NCBI RefSeq assembly: GCF_026167665.1
Contig: NZ_CP098740.1
Span: 4,154,001-4,218,000 of the forward strand
Source of the DNA: Streptomyces drozdowiczii
GTDB lineage: Bacteria > Actinomycetota > Actinomycetes > Streptomycetales > Streptomycetaceae
Direction: 5' to 3'
Length of the DNA: 64,000 bases
Both the position numbers and the translations under genes were made by a program. Shown one piece after another: positions 56,849-64,000 of this stretch (the stretch's first letter is position 1; every line of letters begins with the position of its first letter). The notes beneath the pieces were generated by a model that saw nothing but the letters and a program-made list of their open reading frames with translations, was not told the origin of the DNA and did no database searches.

Positions 56849-57750
56849 GCACCGTGCCCGAACCGGCCACCGAGCCCGCCGCGCCCTCCGCCCCCGCCGC
56901 CCGGCCCGGCCGCGAGACGCTGCACTACGCCGTCCGCAACCCCAAGCTGCTCATCGGGTTCACCGTCGTCGTGCTGCTCCTGCTCGTCGGCATCATCGGC
57001 CCGCCGCTCCTCGACAACGCCGACCCCAACGAATACGTCGGCCCGCAGGCCGCCCCGCCCGACTCCACGTACTGGATGGGCACCACCACCTTCGGGCAGG
57101 ACGTCTACGCCCAGTTCGTGCACGGGCTGCGCTCGACGTTCCTGGTCGGCGTCGTCGGCGGGGCCATCGCCGCCGCCATCGCCATGCTCGTCGGCTTCCT
57201 GGCCGGCTACCGAGGGGGTGCCGTGGACGAGATCCTCAACATGCTCACCAACGTCGTCCTGGTGCTGCCCGCGCTCGCCGTCCTGCTCATCATCAACGCG
57301 TACCTCGGGGTCCGCTCGGTGCCCGTGCAGGGCCTGTTCATCGGGCTCACCTCCTGGCCGTGGGCGGCCCGGGCCATCCGCGCGCAGACGTTCTCGCTGC
57401 GCACCCGCGAGTTCGTGGACCTCGCCCGGCTCAGCGGCAGCGGCACCTGGCGGATCATCTTCCGCGAGATCGCGCCCAACATGAGCTCGTACCTCTTCAT
57501 GATGTTCATCCTGCTGTTCGGCGGCTCGGTCCTGATCGCCTCCTCGCTCGACTTCATCGGACTCGGCCCCACCGAGGGCGTCTCGCTCGGGCTGATGCTC
57601 CAGAGCGCCCAGCAGTGGAGCGCCCTGCAACTGGGCATGTGGTGGTGGTTCGTTCCGCCCGGCGCCGGGATCACCGCGATCGTCGGTGCGCTGTACGTCG
57701 CCAACGTCGGCCTCGACGAGGTCTTCAACCCCAAGCTGCGGGAGGCCTGA
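56845..57750 (+). CDS. ABC transporter permease, DppC-like
   Basis: A 301-residue membrane protein with a cytoplasmic Pro/Ala-rich N-terminus (about 1-30), a first membrane segment (about 40-60) and a family-5 type permease core with the EAA-like loop FVDLARLSGSGTWRIIFREI. It starts at the ATG overlapping the DppB-like stop. AGGAGG lies 9 nt before it. Forms the heterodimeric pore with the preceding protein. Confidence 0.93.
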   Translation: MSTVPEPATEPAAPSAPAARPGRETLHYAVRNPKLLIGFTVVVLLLLVGIIGPPLLDNADPNEYVGPQAAPPDSTYWMGTTTFGQDVYAQFVHGLRSTFLVGVVGGAIAAAIAMLVGFLAGYRGGAVDEILNMLTNVVLVLPALAVLLIINAYLGVRSVPVQGLFIGLTSWPWAARAIRAQTFSLRTREFVDLARLSGSGTWRIIFREIAPNMSSYLFMMFILLFGGSVLIASSLDFIGLGPTEGVSLGLMLQSAQQWSALQLGMWWWFVPPGAGITAIVGALYVANVGLDEVFNPKLREA

Positions 57751-57752
57751 CC

Positions 57753-57782
57753 ATGACCGCGACCGCTCCGAGGGAGGTCTGA
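57753..57782 (+). CDS. Tiny 9-codon ORF in the importer operon
   Basis: ATG-started reading frame encoding MTATAPREV, 2 nt after the DppC-like stop and 4 nt before the next ATG; its last codons contain the GGGAGG ribosome-binding site of the next gene. It may be a remnant or a coupling device for translation. The protein is too short to argue that it has a function. Confidence 0.3.
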   Translation: MTATAPREV

Positions 57783-57786
57783 GCGC

Positions 57787-58728
57787 ATGACCCTGACCGT
57801 GACCGACCTCCGGGTCCACTACCGCACCCTGCGCGGTGAGGTGCGGGCCCTGGACGGCGTCTCCTTCGACCTCGCGGACGGGGAGATCCTGGGCCTCGCC
57901 GGTGAGTCCGGGTGCGGCAAGAGCACCCTCGGCAAGTCGCTGATCCGGCTCGACGGCCGGATGCGGCACGCGGGCGGCACCGTCACGCTGGACGGCGACG
58001 ACGTGCCCGTGGCCGACGACCGGGCGATGAACGCCTTCCGCTTCCACCGGATCTCGCTCGTCCCGCAGTACTCCATGAGCGCCCTCAACCCGACCCGCCG
58101 CATCGGCCGCATGATCCGCGAGCTGCTCGCGTCGCGCGGGGCGAGCGTGGACACCGCCGAACTGCACCGCAGGCTCGACCTGGTGGGCCTGGACCACGAC
58201 GTCCTGGACCGCTACCCGATCGAGCTGTCCGGCGGCATGAAACAGCGCACCGTCATGGTGATCTCCACCCTGCTCGACCCGTCCGTCCTCATCGCCGACG
58301 AGGTCACCTCCGCGCTCGACGTCTCCACCCAGCGCGCCGTCGTCGGCGCGCTCACCGGACTGCGCGACAAGGGCCTGGTCACCAGCATGATCTTCGTGAC
58401 CCACGACCTCGGGCTCACCTCGCACATCGCGGACTCGATCATGGTCATGTACGCCGGCAAGCTCGCCGAGAAGGCGCCCACGAGGACCCTGACGACCGCG
58501 CCCCGACACCCGTACACCAAGCTCCTGCTCGGCGCGCTCCCCGAGGTCGGGGCCCGGCACGCCGACCGCCCCCTCAAGGGCATCGCGGGCGCACCGCCCT
58601 CGCTCCTGAACCCTCCGGCCGGCTGCCGCTTCCGCGACCGCTGCCCCGTCGCGGACGAGCGCTGCGCCGAGGAGCCACCGGTGATCGAGATCGCCCCCCG
58701 CCACTCCGTCGCATGCTGGAAGGTCTGA
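57787..58728 (+). CDS. ABC transporter ATP-binding protein, DppD-like
   Basis: A 313-residue ATPase. Walker A GESGCGKST, signature LSGGMKQRTVM, Walker B VLIADEVTSALD, and the C-terminal oligopeptide/oligosaccharide domain with a Cys-rich motif (GCRFRDRCPVADERC) that in family members binds an iron-sulfur cluster. It ends in TGATG, overlapping the next start by one base. Works as a heterodimer with the DppF-like subunit. Confidence 0.94.
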   Translation: MTLTVTDLRVHYRTLRGEVRALDGVSFDLADGEILGLAGESGCGKSTLGKSLIRLDGRMRHAGGTVTLDGDDVPVADDRAMNAFRFHRISLVPQYSMSALNPTRRIGRMIRELLASRGASVDTAELHRRLDLVGLDHDVLDRYPIELSGGMKQRTVMVISTLLDPSVLIADEVTSALDVSTQRAVVGALTGLRDKGLVTSMIFVTHDLGLTSHIADSIMVMYAGKLAEKAPTRTLTTAPRHPYTKLLLGALPEVGARHADRPLKGIAGAPPSLLNPPAGCRFRDRCPVADERCAEEPPVIEIAPRHSVACWKV

Positions 58729-59645
58729 TGCTGACCCTCGACCACGTCACCAAGACCTACCGGGCCGGGGCGTTCGGCGGCGGTTCCGTCACCGCCGTCG
58801 ACCGGGTCTCCTTCACGGCCGCGCCCGGCGAGGTCGTCTCCCTGATCGGTGAGAGCGGCAGCGGCAAGTCCACGATCGGCCGCATGATCCTCGGCCTCAC
58901 CGGCGTCAGCTCCGGCACCCTCACCCTGGACGGGCAGCGGGTGCGGCCCGGCAAGGACTTCTACCGCCGCGTCCAGGGCGTCTTCCAGGACCCCTTCTCC
59001 TGCTACAACCCCGTCTTCCGCGCCGACCGCGTCTTCGACCTGGTCCGCCGCGCGTACCACCCGGGCGTCCGCGACGCGGAGTGGGCCGACCGCGTCGAGA
59101 AGGCGGTGCGGGACGTGCGCCTGGATCCCGCGCAGGTCCTCGGCCGCTACCCGCACCAGCTCAGCGGCGGCCAGCTGCAACGCCTGCTCATCGCCCGCGC
59201 CCTCCTGCTCGACCTGAGCTTCCTGGTGGCCGACGAGATCACCAGCATGCTCGACGCCTCCACGCGCATCGACGTCCTCAACCTCCTGGCCGGGCTCAAG
59301 GAACGCGGCCTCGGCGTCCTCTACATCACGCACGACCTCGCGCTCGGCACGTACCTGGCGGAGAAGACGGTGGTGCTGCGCCGGGGCCGGGTGGTCGAAC
59401 GCGGCGACACCCAGAAGGTGTTCGGCAACCCCCTCCACCCGTACACCCGCACCCTGCTCGCCGCCGTGCCCCGCCTCAACCAGCCGTGGGACCCTCCGGA
59501 GCCGGTACGGTCGTGCGCCTTCCACGAGGGGCGCGACGCCCCGTCCGGGGGGCCGGGGGCGGCCACCACCGACCTGTACGAGACCGAGCCGGACCACTTC
59601 GTCGCCTGCGCCCAGCTCCCCGACTGCGAAAGGACCCCCGCGTGA
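58728..59645 (+). CDS. ABC transporter ATP-binding protein, DppF-like
   Basis: A 305-residue ATPase starting MLTLDHVTKTYRAGAFGGGS. Walker A GESGSGKST, Q-loop GVFQDPFSCYNPVF, signature LSGGQLQRLLIARAL, Walker B FLVADEITSMLD, switch YITHDL. Unlike the DppD-like subunit, its Cys-rich tail is shorter. Starts on the A of the preceding TGA and is followed at once by the beta-mannosidase (4-nt overlap), so the whole set is one coupled operon. Confidence 0.94.
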   Translation: MLTLDHVTKTYRAGAFGGGSVTAVDRVSFTAAPGEVVSLIGESGSGKSTIGRMILGLTGVSSGTLTLDGQRVRPGKDFYRRVQGVFQDPFSCYNPVFRADRVFDLVRRAYHPGVRDAEWADRVEKAVRDVRLDPAQVLGRYPHQLSGGQLQRLLIARALLLDLSFLVADEITSMLDASTRIDVLNLLAGLKERGLGVLYITHDLALGTYLAEKTVVLRRGRVVERGDTQKVFGNPLHPYTRTLLAAVPRLNQPWDPPEPVRSCAFHEGRDAPSGGPGAATTDLYETEPDHFVACAQLPDCERTPA

Positions 59646-62071
59646 CCCTTCGCCACCTGCCCCTGCACGACGGCTGGACGCTCCACCCGGCCGGACCCGT
59701 GCCCTCCGGGCTCCCCACCGGAGGCATCCCCGACGGCACCCCCGCCACCGTGCCCGGCTGTGTCCACACGGACCTGCTGGCCGCCGGGCTCATCGAGGAT
59801 CCGTACCTGGACGACAACGAGATCCGGCTCGGCTGGATCGGCCGCACCGACTGGACGTATCGCACGACCTTCGACTGGACGTCCGACGGCCACGACCACG
59901 CCGCCCTGTGCTTCGACGGTCTCGACACGGTTGCGACGATCGTGCTCAACGGGAGGGAGATCGGCCGGACGGCGAATCAGCACCGGTCGTACCGTTTTCC
60001 CGTGCGCGATCTTTTGGCCGAGGGTAAAAATACCCTCGACGTACATTTCACCGCGCCCTATACCTATGCCGAGGAACTCCGCGACCGCCTCGGCGACCGC
60101 CCCGGCGCCTACGCGGAGCCCTACGCCTTCATCCGCAAGATGGCCTGCAACTTCGGCTGGGACTGGGGCCCGACGCTCGTCACGTCCGGCATCTGGCGCC
60201 CGGTCGCGCTGGAGACGTGGAGCGGTCCGCGCATCGCGTCCGTGAAGCTGCTGCCCGACCTGGACCCGGAGGGCGTGCCGTTCCTGACCGCCGAGGTGGA
60301 GATCGAGCACGACGGCCTCGCAGCGGTGTCGGGCTCTGTCGGGGTGGTCGGCGCGGCGGCCGTCTTCGTCCTCTCCGAGGACGAGCACCGCGTCACGGTC
60401 GGCCTCTCCGTCCCGCAGGCCGAGCCCTGGTGGCCGCACAGCCACGGCGAACAGCCGCTGTACGAGGTGGAGGTCCGCGTGGGCGACCACCTCCGCCGGC
60501 TCCGCACGGGCTTCCGGTCCGTCACGCTCGAAGAAGAGGCGTTCCGGATCTCGGTGAACGGCGAGCCGGTCTTCGTACGCGGGGTGAACTGGATCCCCGA
60601 GGACTGCTTCCCGTCCCGCCTGACCCGGCAGCGGCTCTCCGACCGCCTCGACCAGGCCGTCGCCGCCCACGTCAACCTGGTCCGGGTGTGGGGCGGCGGG
60701 CTCTACGAGAGCGACGACTTCTACGAACTGTGCGACGAGAAGGGGCTCCTGGTCTGGCAGGACTTCCCGTTCGCCTGCGCCGCGTACCCGGAGGAGCAGC
60801 CGCTGTGGGACGAGGTGGCGGCCGAGGCGCGCGAGAACGTCGTCCGGGTGGCCCCGCACCCTTCCCTCGTCCTGTGGTGCGGAAACAACGAGAACCTGGA
60901 GGGCCACGCGGACTGGGGCTGGCAGAAGGAGCTCGGCGACCGCACCTGGGGCCACGGCTACTACCACGAGCTGCTGCCCGGGATCGTCGCCGAGACCGAC
61001 CCGACGCGCCCGTACTGGCCGGGCTCGCCGTACTCCGGCAGCCCCGACGCCCACCCGCAGGACCCGGAGCGGGGCACCATCCACATCTGGGACGTGTGGA
61101 ACCGCGCCGACTACCGGGCGTACGCCGACCGGGTGCCGCGTTTCGTCGCGGAGTTCGGCTTCCAGGGCCCGCCCGCGTACGCCACACTCCGCCGCGCGGT
61201 CAGCGGCCCGCTCACCCCCGACGCCCCGCTGCTGGCCCACCACCAGAAGGCCGAGGACGGCAACGCGAAGCTGCTGCGCGGCCTGGGCGACCATCTGCCG
61301 CAGCCCGGCACGGACTTCGACGACTGGCACTGGCTCACCCAGCTCAACCAGGCCCGCGCCGTCGCGTTCGGCATCCGCCACTTCCGCTCCCACGCCCCGT
61401 ACTGCATGGGCACGATCGTCTGGCAGCTCAACGACTGCTGGCCGGTCGTCTCCTGGTCGGCGGTCGACGGCGACGGCCGCCGCAAGCCGCTCTGGCACGC
61501 GCTGCGTTCGGTGTACGCGGACCGACTGATCGCCGTCCGCGACGGCTCGGTCCACCTGGTCAACGACACGCCGACCCCTTGGGCGGGCGCCCTCCGCCTG
61601 ACCCGGCACGCCCTGGACGGAACGGTCCTGGCCGAGGAGACCGTGCCGGCGACCACGGCCGCCCGCACCACGACGAGCATCCCGCTGCCCACCGCGCTCG
61701 CGACGCCGGCCGACCCGGCCCGCGAACTCCTCGTCGCCCGTCTGGACGACACCAGGACCCTGCATTTCTACGAGGAGGACCCCGCGCTGGCCCTGCCGCC
61801 GGCGCGCTACGGGGTGACGGTGACCGAGGAGGAGGACGGGGGCGCCGGGACCCCCGCGTACCGCGTCGAGATCACGGCGGAGACCCTGCTCCGCGACCTC
61901 TGCCTCTTCCCCGACCGCCTCCACCCGGACGCCGAGGCCGACACCGTGCTCGTCACCCTCCTCCCCGGCGAGAGCACCACGATCCGGGTCACGGGAGCGG
62001 TGCTGGAGGACCCCTCCGCGCTGGCGACCCGCCCGGTGCTGCGGTGCGTGAACGACCGGAACACGGCCTAA
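59642..62071 (+). CDS. Beta-mannosidase, glycoside hydrolase family 2
   Basis: An 809-residue intracellular GH2 enzyme (no signal peptide) that removes terminal beta-mannose from oligosaccharides. N-terminal jelly-roll (about 1-170, WIGRTDWTYRTTFDW), an immunoglobulin-like domain, then the TIM barrel starting near NWIPEDCFPSRL. The acid/base is Glu417 in WCGNNENLEG and the nucleophile Glu504 in AEFGFQGPPAY. It is fused by overlap to an importer operon under a LacI regulator, a self-contained uptake-and-hydrolysis unit for beta-mannosides such as plant mannan fragments or N-glycan cores. Confidence 0.93.
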   Translation: MTLRHLPLHDGWTLHPAGPVPSGLPTGGIPDGTPATVPGCVHTDLLAAGLIEDPYLDDNEIRLGWIGRTDWTYRTTFDWTSDGHDHAALCFDGLDTVATIVLNGREIGRTANQHRSYRFPVRDLLAEGKNTLDVHFTAPYTYAEELRDRLGDRPGAYAEPYAFIRKMACNFGWDWGPTLVTSGIWRPVALETWSGPRIASVKLLPDLDPEGVPFLTAEVEIEHDGLAAVSGSVGVVGAAAVFVLSEDEHRVTVGLSVPQAEPWWPHSHGEQPLYEVEVRVGDHLRRLRTGFRSVTLEEEAFRISVNGEPVFVRGVNWIPEDCFPSRLTRQRLSDRLDQAVAAHVNLVRVWGGGLYESDDFYELCDEKGLLVWQDFPFACAAYPEEQPLWDEVAAEARENVVRVAPHPSLVLWCGNNENLEGHADWGWQKELGDRTWGHGYYHELLPGIVAETDPTRPYWPGSPYSGSPDAHPQDPERGTIHIWDVWNRADYRAYADRVPRFVAEFGFQGPPAYATLRRAVSGPLTPDAPLLAHHQKAEDGNAKLLRGLGDHLPQPGTDFDDWHWLTQLNQARAVAFGIRHFRSHAPYCMGTIVWQLNDCWPVVSWSAVDGDGRRKPLWHALRSVYADRLIAVRDGSVHLVNDTPTPWAGALRLTRHALDGTVLAEETVPATTAARTTTSIPLPTALATPADPARELLVARLDDTRTLHFYEEDPALALPPARYGVTVTEEEDGGAGTPAYRVEITAETLLRDLCLFPDRLHPDAEADTVLVTLLPGESTTIRVTGAVLEDPSALATRPVLRCVNDRNTA

Positions 62072-62083
62072 AATCAGCCACGA

Positions 62084-62123
62084 GGTGGCGCGCCCCTGGC
62101 GATCGGTGGCGCGCCCCTGGCGA
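62084..62123 (+). repeat. Two tandem 19-bp direct repeats
   Basis: Two copies of GGTGGCGCGCCCCTGGCGA (62084-62102 and 62105-62123) lie 12 nt after the beta-mannosidase stop, period 21. The inner GGCGCGCC is itself palindromic. Function unknown; could be a terminator region or a protein-binding site upstream of bldA. Confidence 0.9.
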
Positions 62124-62295
62124 AGCGACTGTGTCGGTGCGGCGACTTTCCGTCAATTCGCCCGGCACCCCTGCGCTGCCGCCATCTTGCCCGGGCATGT
62201 GGGTATGGCTCCGACGTGCGCTGACGGGGACTCAAGAGATCGATAAATAAGACAACATCGAGCCACTGTTCGGCTGATCGAACCGGGCCCCCGGA

Positions 62296-62301
62296 TAGGG
62301 T
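62296..62301 (+). promoter_or_regulatory. Putative -10 of the bldA promoter
   Basis: TAGGGT ends 29 nt before the mature 5' end of the tRNA, a usual distance for a short 5' leader. A convincing -35 is not seen. An AT-rich stretch (62241-62256) lies upstream. Confidence 0.4.
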
Positions 62302-62329
62302 CATGTGCCAACGCGGAGCCGCGCGCCAA

Positions 62330-62415
62330 GCCCGGATGGTGGAATGCAGACACGGCGAGCTTAAACCTCGCTGCCCCTCGGGGGCGTACCGGTTCGAGTC
62401 CGGTTCCGGGCACCA
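62330..62415 (+). tRNA. bldA: tRNA-Leu (anticodon UAA), bldA
   Basis: An 86-nt class II tRNA with a long variable arm. Acceptor GCCCGGA pairs with TCCGGGC; the anticodon loop CTTAAAC gives anticodon TAA, which reads the very rare UUA codon; the T loop is GGTTCGAGTCC; the 3' CCA is encoded (62413-62415). In Streptomyces this is bldA, which controls aerial growth and antibiotic production through the few genes that carry TTA codons. It is highly similar, from memory, to the S. coelicolor gene. Confidence 0.97.
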
Positions 62416-62545
62416 TCGCGTACCAAGACCCGAGCCCCCAGGTACCCGGAACGCCCGCCCCGAACCGCGGAAGCGACGACGCCCCGTAGTCCACCGGTTG
62501 AGAAACGCGCTGGGGTCCGGAGCGCTTGCGCGGCAGGTTGGGCTC

Positions 62546-63151
62546 ATGACGGATATGGATCGGTTCAAGCACGACCTGCTGCTCTATCTTCAGGACGCCC
62601 GTGACGCCTTCCTCTGGAAGCTCGACGGGCTGTCCGAATACGACATCCGGCGCCCCCTCACCCCCACCGGCACCAATCTGCTCGGGCTCGTCAAGCATGT
62701 GACGGGGGCCGAGGCGTTCTACCTCGGGGCCGCCTTCGGGCGGCCCGTCGGCGCGCCCGCCCTGTGGATCGCCGGGGAGGCCGAGCCCAACGCCGACCTG
62801 TGGGCCACGCCCGACGAGTCCCGGGAGGAGGTCGTCGGGCGGTACCGCCGCGTGTGGGCGCACTCCGACGCGACCGTCGAGGCGTGCGGGCTGGACGCGA
62901 TGGGGGTCCTTCCCGGGGAGGACGGGGGCGAAGGGCCCGAGCTGTCGTTGCACCGCATCCTCGTCCACCTCGTCGCCGAGACCCAGCGCCATGCCGGGCA
63001 CGCCGACCTCGTCCGGGAGCTGATCGACGGGGCGACCGGGCTGCGGCGGGGGAACGAGGACATGGCGCCCGGTGACGAGGCATGGTGGCTCCGCCACCGG
63101 GAACGGGTGGAGAGCGCGGCCCGGGAGGCGGGCGGCCGGTCCGCCGGGTGA
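62546..63151 (+). CDS. DinB family protein (DUF664-type)
   Basis: A 201-residue four-helix-bundle protein. It starts MTDMDRFKHDLLLYLQDARD with typical DinB features: KLDGLSEYDIRRPLTPTGTNLLGLVKHVTGAEAFYLG (first metal-binding His near residue 51) and the later LHRILVHLVAETQRHAGHADLVRELIDG with two more conserved His, which together would bind a metal. Many Streptomyces relatives are predicted thiol S-transferases using mycothiol; that is family knowledge only. It lies downstream of bldA in the same direction. Confidence 0.9.
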   Translation: MTDMDRFKHDLLLYLQDARDAFLWKLDGLSEYDIRRPLTPTGTNLLGLVKHVTGAEAFYLGAAFGRPVGAPALWIAGEAEPNADLWATPDESREEVVGRYRRVWAHSDATVEACGLDAMGVLPGEDGGEGPELSLHRILVHLVAETQRHAGHADLVRELIDGATGLRRGNEDMAPGDEAWWLRHRERVESAAREAGGRSAG

Positions 63152-63305
63152 GCCCGTCCCCGGCGGAGGGGGCCCGGACGCACCCGTACCCCGACCGCGC
63201 GCGGCCGGTGCCCGGGGAAAGATCCTCCTTCGGCACTAGGCCGATAGCTTTGCCTACCCATTACTCTTGTGGGAAGGCCACGCTGGGTGGCCATGGAGGA
63301 GTGAG

Positions 63306-64000
63306 ATGAGGAGCAGCAACCCGGTCTTCTCGCGACGGGGCTTCAGCCGCGACAACGGTTACGCGGGCTTCAACGCGGCGCCGCAGGCCGGGGCCCCCGC
63401 AGCGGGTGCCAACCCGTACGCGCAGGGCACCGCCCCGAACCCGTACGCGACGAACCCCTACGCCCCCACGGGCGCCCCCGCGCCCGCCCGTACCGGCGCG
63501 ATGACGATCGACGACGTCGTCACCCGCACGGCGATGACGCTGGGCACGGTCGTGCTCGGTGCCGCGCTCGCCTGGGCGCTGCTGCCGGTGGACGAGGACA
63601 ACCTCAACAAGTCGTACGGCATCGCCATCGGCGCGGCGCTCATCGCGTTCGTGCTGTCGCTCGTCCAGTCGTTCAAGCGCAAGCCCGTACCCGCGCTGAT
63701 CCTCGCGTATGCCGCCTTCGAGGGTGTTTTCCTCGGCGTCATCTCCAGCGCGGTCAGCACGTACATCGGGCCGGGCGTCGTGATGCAGGCGGTGATGGGC
63801 ACCATGTGTGTCTTCGCCGGTGTGCTGCTCGCGTACAAGATGCGCTGGATCCGTGTCACCCGCCGGTTCTACGGCTTCGTGATGGCCGCCGCCATGGGCT
63901 TCCTGCTCCTGATGGTCGTCAACCTGCTGTTCGCGGCCTTCGGCGGCGGTGACGGCCTCGGCTTCCGCAGCGGTGGCCTCGGCATCCTCTTCGGTGTCAT
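63306..64000 (+). CDS. Bax inhibitor-1/YccA family membrane protein (3' truncated by window edge)
   Basis: The visible 231 residues have a Pro/Asn/Tyr-rich N-terminal extension (about 1-65, PYAQGTAPNPYATNPYAPTG) and then at least six membrane segments with the family-typical ILAYAAFEGVFLGVISSAV and RFYGFVMAAAMGFLLLMVV. Members of this family elsewhere act as calcium leak channels or quality-control proteins; the role in Streptomyces is unknown. The ATG at 63306 has GGAGGAG 4-5 nt upstream. The gene runs off the end of the window. Confidence 0.92.
   Translation, partial: MRSSNPVFSRRGFSRDNGYAGFNAAPQAGAPAAGANPYAQGTAPNPYATNPYAPTGAPAPARTGAMTIDDVVTRTAMTLGTVVLGAALAWALLPVDEDNLNKSYGIAIGAALIAFVLSLVQSFKRKPVPALILAYAAFEGVFLGVISSAVSTYIGPGVVMQAVMGTMCVFAGVLLAYKMRWIRVTRRFYGFVMAAAMGFLLLMVVNLLFAAFGGGDGLGFRSGGLGILFGV

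Noticed and set aside
62330..62415. bldA region as a phage or element attachment site
   Set aside because: No duplicated 3' tRNA end or integrase gene is visible in the window.

Overview
This is a high-GC actinobacterial chromosome segment, almost certainly Streptomyces. The codon bias is extreme. The gene content (ppc, pth-rplY-prs-glmU, mfd, mazG, two Rpf-type muralytic enzymes, eno, divIC, ppx, ndh, a CFA-type methyltransferase and the tRNA-Leu(UAA) gene bldA) follows, as I remember it, the order of the S. coelicolor region from about SCO3127 down to SCO3089 and bldA. It looks like conserved core chromosome with a few accessory insertions rather than a mobile island. I saw no transposase, integrase, CRISPR array or phage gene.

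Layout. (1) 1-6353: 3' end of ppc, then on the minus strand glmU, prs, rplY and pth (cell-wall precursor, PRPP and translation functions) and tRNA-Gln. (2) 6523-12732: an orphan sensor kinase, then a divergent cassette of toxin-type and immunity-type domains: YwqJ deaminase plus SUKH-3 on one side, and a WHH/HNH-nuclease-SUKH fusion plus a proline-rich deaminase-SUKH-4 protein on the other. This is the best candidate for a poorly described system. (3) 12927-21637: a DivIVA-like coiled coil, a MarR/MFS pair, a haloalkane-dehalogenase-like hydrolase, an F420-type oxidoreductase, a TetR regulator and a MacB/FtsX-type ABC exporter. (4) 21866-32705: mfd, a TetR/SCO6745-like pair, a lipoprotein HNH nuclease, an SDR/TetR pair, a DUF4352-like membrane protein and a DNA-methylase-like protein with a variant catalytic motif. 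(5) 32828-45601: Ser/Thr kinase, GT2-GtrA pair, SurA-like lipoprotein, mazG, P450, two Rpf-like enzymes (the second behind a c-di-AMP riboswitch), eno, divIC, DUF501 and ppx. (6) 46016-52480: ndh with Rex-operator-like sites, a CFA-type methyltransferase and a second MacB/FtsX-type exporter. (7) 52741-62071: a LacI regulator with a CebR-like operator, divergent from a family-5 oligosaccharide/peptide ABC importer and a GH2 beta-mannosidase. (8) bldA, a DinB-family protein and the start of a Bax-inhibitor-1 family membrane protein.

Four genes (glmU, the deaminase-SUKH-4 gene, a TetR gene and the HNH lipoprotein gene) are broken by apparent single-base losses, each inside a run of four or more G or C. 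Because glmU is normally essential and every case has the same form, under-called homopolymers in the assembly are more likely than real mutations. Gene ends quoted for these four assume the frame is restored.
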